From NCBI GenBank assembly GCA_021779775.1, contig JAJYAB010000055.1, forward strand, positions 1 to 8,270: DNA of 8,270 nucleotides, in the 5' to 3' direction. The notes below the pieces were generated by a model. The model was not told where the DNA came from. It did no database searches and was given only the letters and a program-made list of their open reading frames with translations. The DNA comes from Actinomycetes bacterium (GTDB lineage: Bacteria > Actinomycetota > Acidimicrobiia > Acidimicrobiales > UBA8190). Of the stretch, positions 6,894 through 8,270 are shown one piece after another (position 1 is the stretch's first letter; every line of letters starts with the position of its first letter). The position numbers and the translations under genes were made by a program.

Positions 6894-6922
6894 CGGCTCG
6901 GCCGCGTCCCGGGTCCGCCAGA

Positions 6923-8270
6923 TCAGATGCTCCGCTCGGCGCCTTGCCAGTACTCGTCGCGCAGCAGCCGCTTGTAGAGCTTGCCCGTCGGGTAGCGGGG
7001 CAGCTCGGCCCGGAAGTCGACCGCACGCGGACATTTGAACGAGGCCAGGTGCTCTCGGCAGTGGGCGAGCAGATCCTGGGCCAGGCCTTCGTCGGCCGTG
7101 ACCCCGCTGGCCGGCTCCACCACTGCTCTGACTTCCTCGCCCCACTCGTCGTTGGGCACGCCGATCACCGCTGCATCTCCGACCTTCGGATGTGACAGCA
7201 GCACCGCTTCGATCTCCGCCGGGTAGATGTTGACGCCACCGGAGATGATCATGTCGGACTTGCGGTCGCAGAGATAGAGCCAGCCGTCAGAGGTGAGATA
7301 ACCTACGTCACCCACGGTGAAGAGGCCATCGCGCCGGGTCTCGGCCGTCTTCTTGGGGTCGTTGTGGTACTCGAACTGGCCGATCGGGCTGCCCATGTAG
7401 ACCGTGCCGGGTTGCCCGGCCGGGCACTCGTGGCCGTCGTCGTCGTAGATCCTGATCTCCGCCCCGGGGAACGGCCGGCCGACGGTTCCCGGGTGCTCGA
7501 GCCACTCGGCAGGATTCACATAGGTGCCGCCACCCTCGGTGGCGGCGTAGTACTCGTAGATGACCGGCCCCCACCACTCCATCATCCGGCGCTTGACGTC
7601 GACCGGGCACGGAGCGGCTGCATGGATGACCGAGTGCAGCGAGGACAGGTCGTAGCGGCCCTTGACCTCGTCCGGCAGCGCGAGGAGGCGGTGGAACATC
7701 GTCGGGACCATGTGGCTGGTCGTGATGCGGTGCGCTTCGATGAGCTGCAGTGTCTGCTCGGGATCCCAGCGGTCGACCAGCACCAGGGTCTGGCCCAGGT
7801 GGACCGCTGCGGTGCCGAAGGCCAGCGGCGCCGCGTGGTACAGCGGCCCCGCGCAGAGATGGGCGCCTGGCCCGGGCGTGATGTCGAACAGGGTGGACAG
7901 CATCGACGACAGCGCAGCAGCGGTGTCGGGGTCGATGTCGGACAGGGCCCGCCGGACTCCCTTCGGGCGACCGGTCGTCCCCGACGTGTACAGCATGGCT
8001 TGGCCCGCGCTGCGATCGTCCGGGGGTGCTTCGCTGTGGCCGCGCACGAGGTCGTCGAGCGAGACGAACCCGTCGATCTTGCCCGACGCCAGCCGGCCCT
8101 CGGCGGGGAAGCCGAGCTCGTCGGCAGCCGCTCTGCCGGCGGCGGCGAACCGCTCACCCACCAGCAGGGCCTTGGCACCGCAGTCGCCGACGATGTACGC
8201 GATCTCTGGTCCGGTGAGGTGGAAGTTTATGCAGGTCAGGTAGAGGCCCGCTTGCATCGTGGCCAGGTAG
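6923..8270 (-). CDS. AMP-forming acyl-CoA synthetase (FadD/ANL superfamily), 5' end outside the window
   Basis: The C-terminal 448 residues of an ANL-superfamily ligase; the frame is open to the window edge. It activates a carboxylic acid through an acyl-AMP intermediate to the CoA thioester. Motifs, numbered from the internal Met at 8257: P-loop YTSGTTGRPKG at 90-100; PLYHAAPLAFG at 138-148; the adenine-site block YYAATEGGG at 236-244; GDVGY at 316-320; the hinge DRKSDMIISGGVNIYPAEIE at 331-350; and PTGK with the catalytic lysine K426. The ATG at 8257 is not the start: it lies in the conserved internal segment YLATMQAGLYLTCIN, which in family members sits about 60-80 residues from the N-terminus. 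All catalytic motifs are intact. The family resembles medium/long-chain or steroid-side-chain acyl-CoA synthetases of actinobacteria. The exact substrate is unknown. It is divergent in function from, but compatible with, the CoA-thioester operon on the other strand. Confidence 0.92.
   Translation of the reverse strand, partial: YLATMQAGLYLTCINFHLTGPEIAYIVGDCGAKALLVGERFAAAGRAAADELGFPAEGRLASGKIDGFVSLDDLVRGHSEAPPDDRSAGQAMLYTSGTTGRPKGVRRALSDIDPDTAAALSSMLSTLFDITPGPGAHLCAGPLYHAAPLAFGTAAVHLGQTLVLVDRWDPEQTLQLIEAHRITTSHMVPTMFHRLLALPDEVKGRYDLSSLHSVIHAAAPCPVDVKRRMMEWWGPVIYEYYAATEGGGTYVNPAEWLEHPGTVGRPFPGAEIRIYDDDGHECPAGQPGTVYMGSPIGQFEYHNDPKKTAETRRDGLFTVGDVGYLTSDGWLYLCDRKSDMIISGGVNIYPAEIEAVLLSHPKVGDAAVIGVPNDEWGEEVRAVVEPASGVTADEGLAQDLLAHCREHLASFKCPRAVDFRAELPRYPTGKLYKRLLRDEYWQGAERSI

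Noticed and set aside
8255..8257. ATG as start of the acyl-CoA synthetase
   Set aside because: Conserved residues continue upstream to the window edge and the Met lies in an internal family segment, so the gene is truncated by the window, not by a short start.
1..8270. CRISPR arrays, tRNA or rRNA genes, insertion sequences and phage genes
   Set aside because: No spaced direct repeats of CRISPR type, no cloverleaf-like sequence, and no transposase or integrase reading frame was seen. The only repeats are the two short tandem arrays listed.

Overview
The window is dense, GC-rich chromosomal DNA with GTG/ATG starts, stop-start overlaps and strong third-position G/C bias. It looks like an actinobacterium, plausibly of the Acidimicrobiia or mycobacterial type. 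That placement is an inference from composition and gene content, since no rRNA or other marker is present. I see no mobile element, phage, CRISPR array, tRNA or rRNA.

Left half (+ strand, 1-3668): one tightly packed operon for CoA-thioester chemistry. It holds the 3' end of a Zn-ribbon/OB-fold (DUF35-type) acyl-CoA-associated protein, two consecutive family III (CaiB/BaiF) CoA-transferase paralogs, and a double-hotdog MaoC/enoyl-CoA hydratase 2. The first three genes overlap by 1 and 4 bases, so they are probably translationally coupled. The hydratase follows after a short gap that contains a 16-bp tandem duplication spanning the second transferase's stop codon. Together they suggest activation of an organic acid by CoA transfer followed by hydration of an enoyl-CoA. 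A thiolase-like partner of the OB-fold protein is expected upstream, outside the window. The substrate cannot be told from the sequence.

Right half (- strand, 8270-3717), convergent with the first: a 5'-truncated AMP-forming fatty-acyl-CoA synthetase; a 169-bp gap with a 9-bp tandem repeat and a small hairpin; a DoxX-family membrane protein; a GlcD-type FAD-linked 2-hydroxyacid dehydrogenase; and a zinc-free quinone oxidoreductase-like MDR protein. The last three are separated by 25 and 48 bases and may be co-transcribed. The two halves meet tail to tail across a 48-bp spacer with a GC-rich imperfect hairpin.

Overall this is ordinary accessory acid/lipid catabolism. The points most worth a second look are the paired CoA-transferases, the second of which appears to lack the catalytic aspartate, and the tandem duplication at the operon junction. 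I found no convincing evidence of a wholly new type of system.
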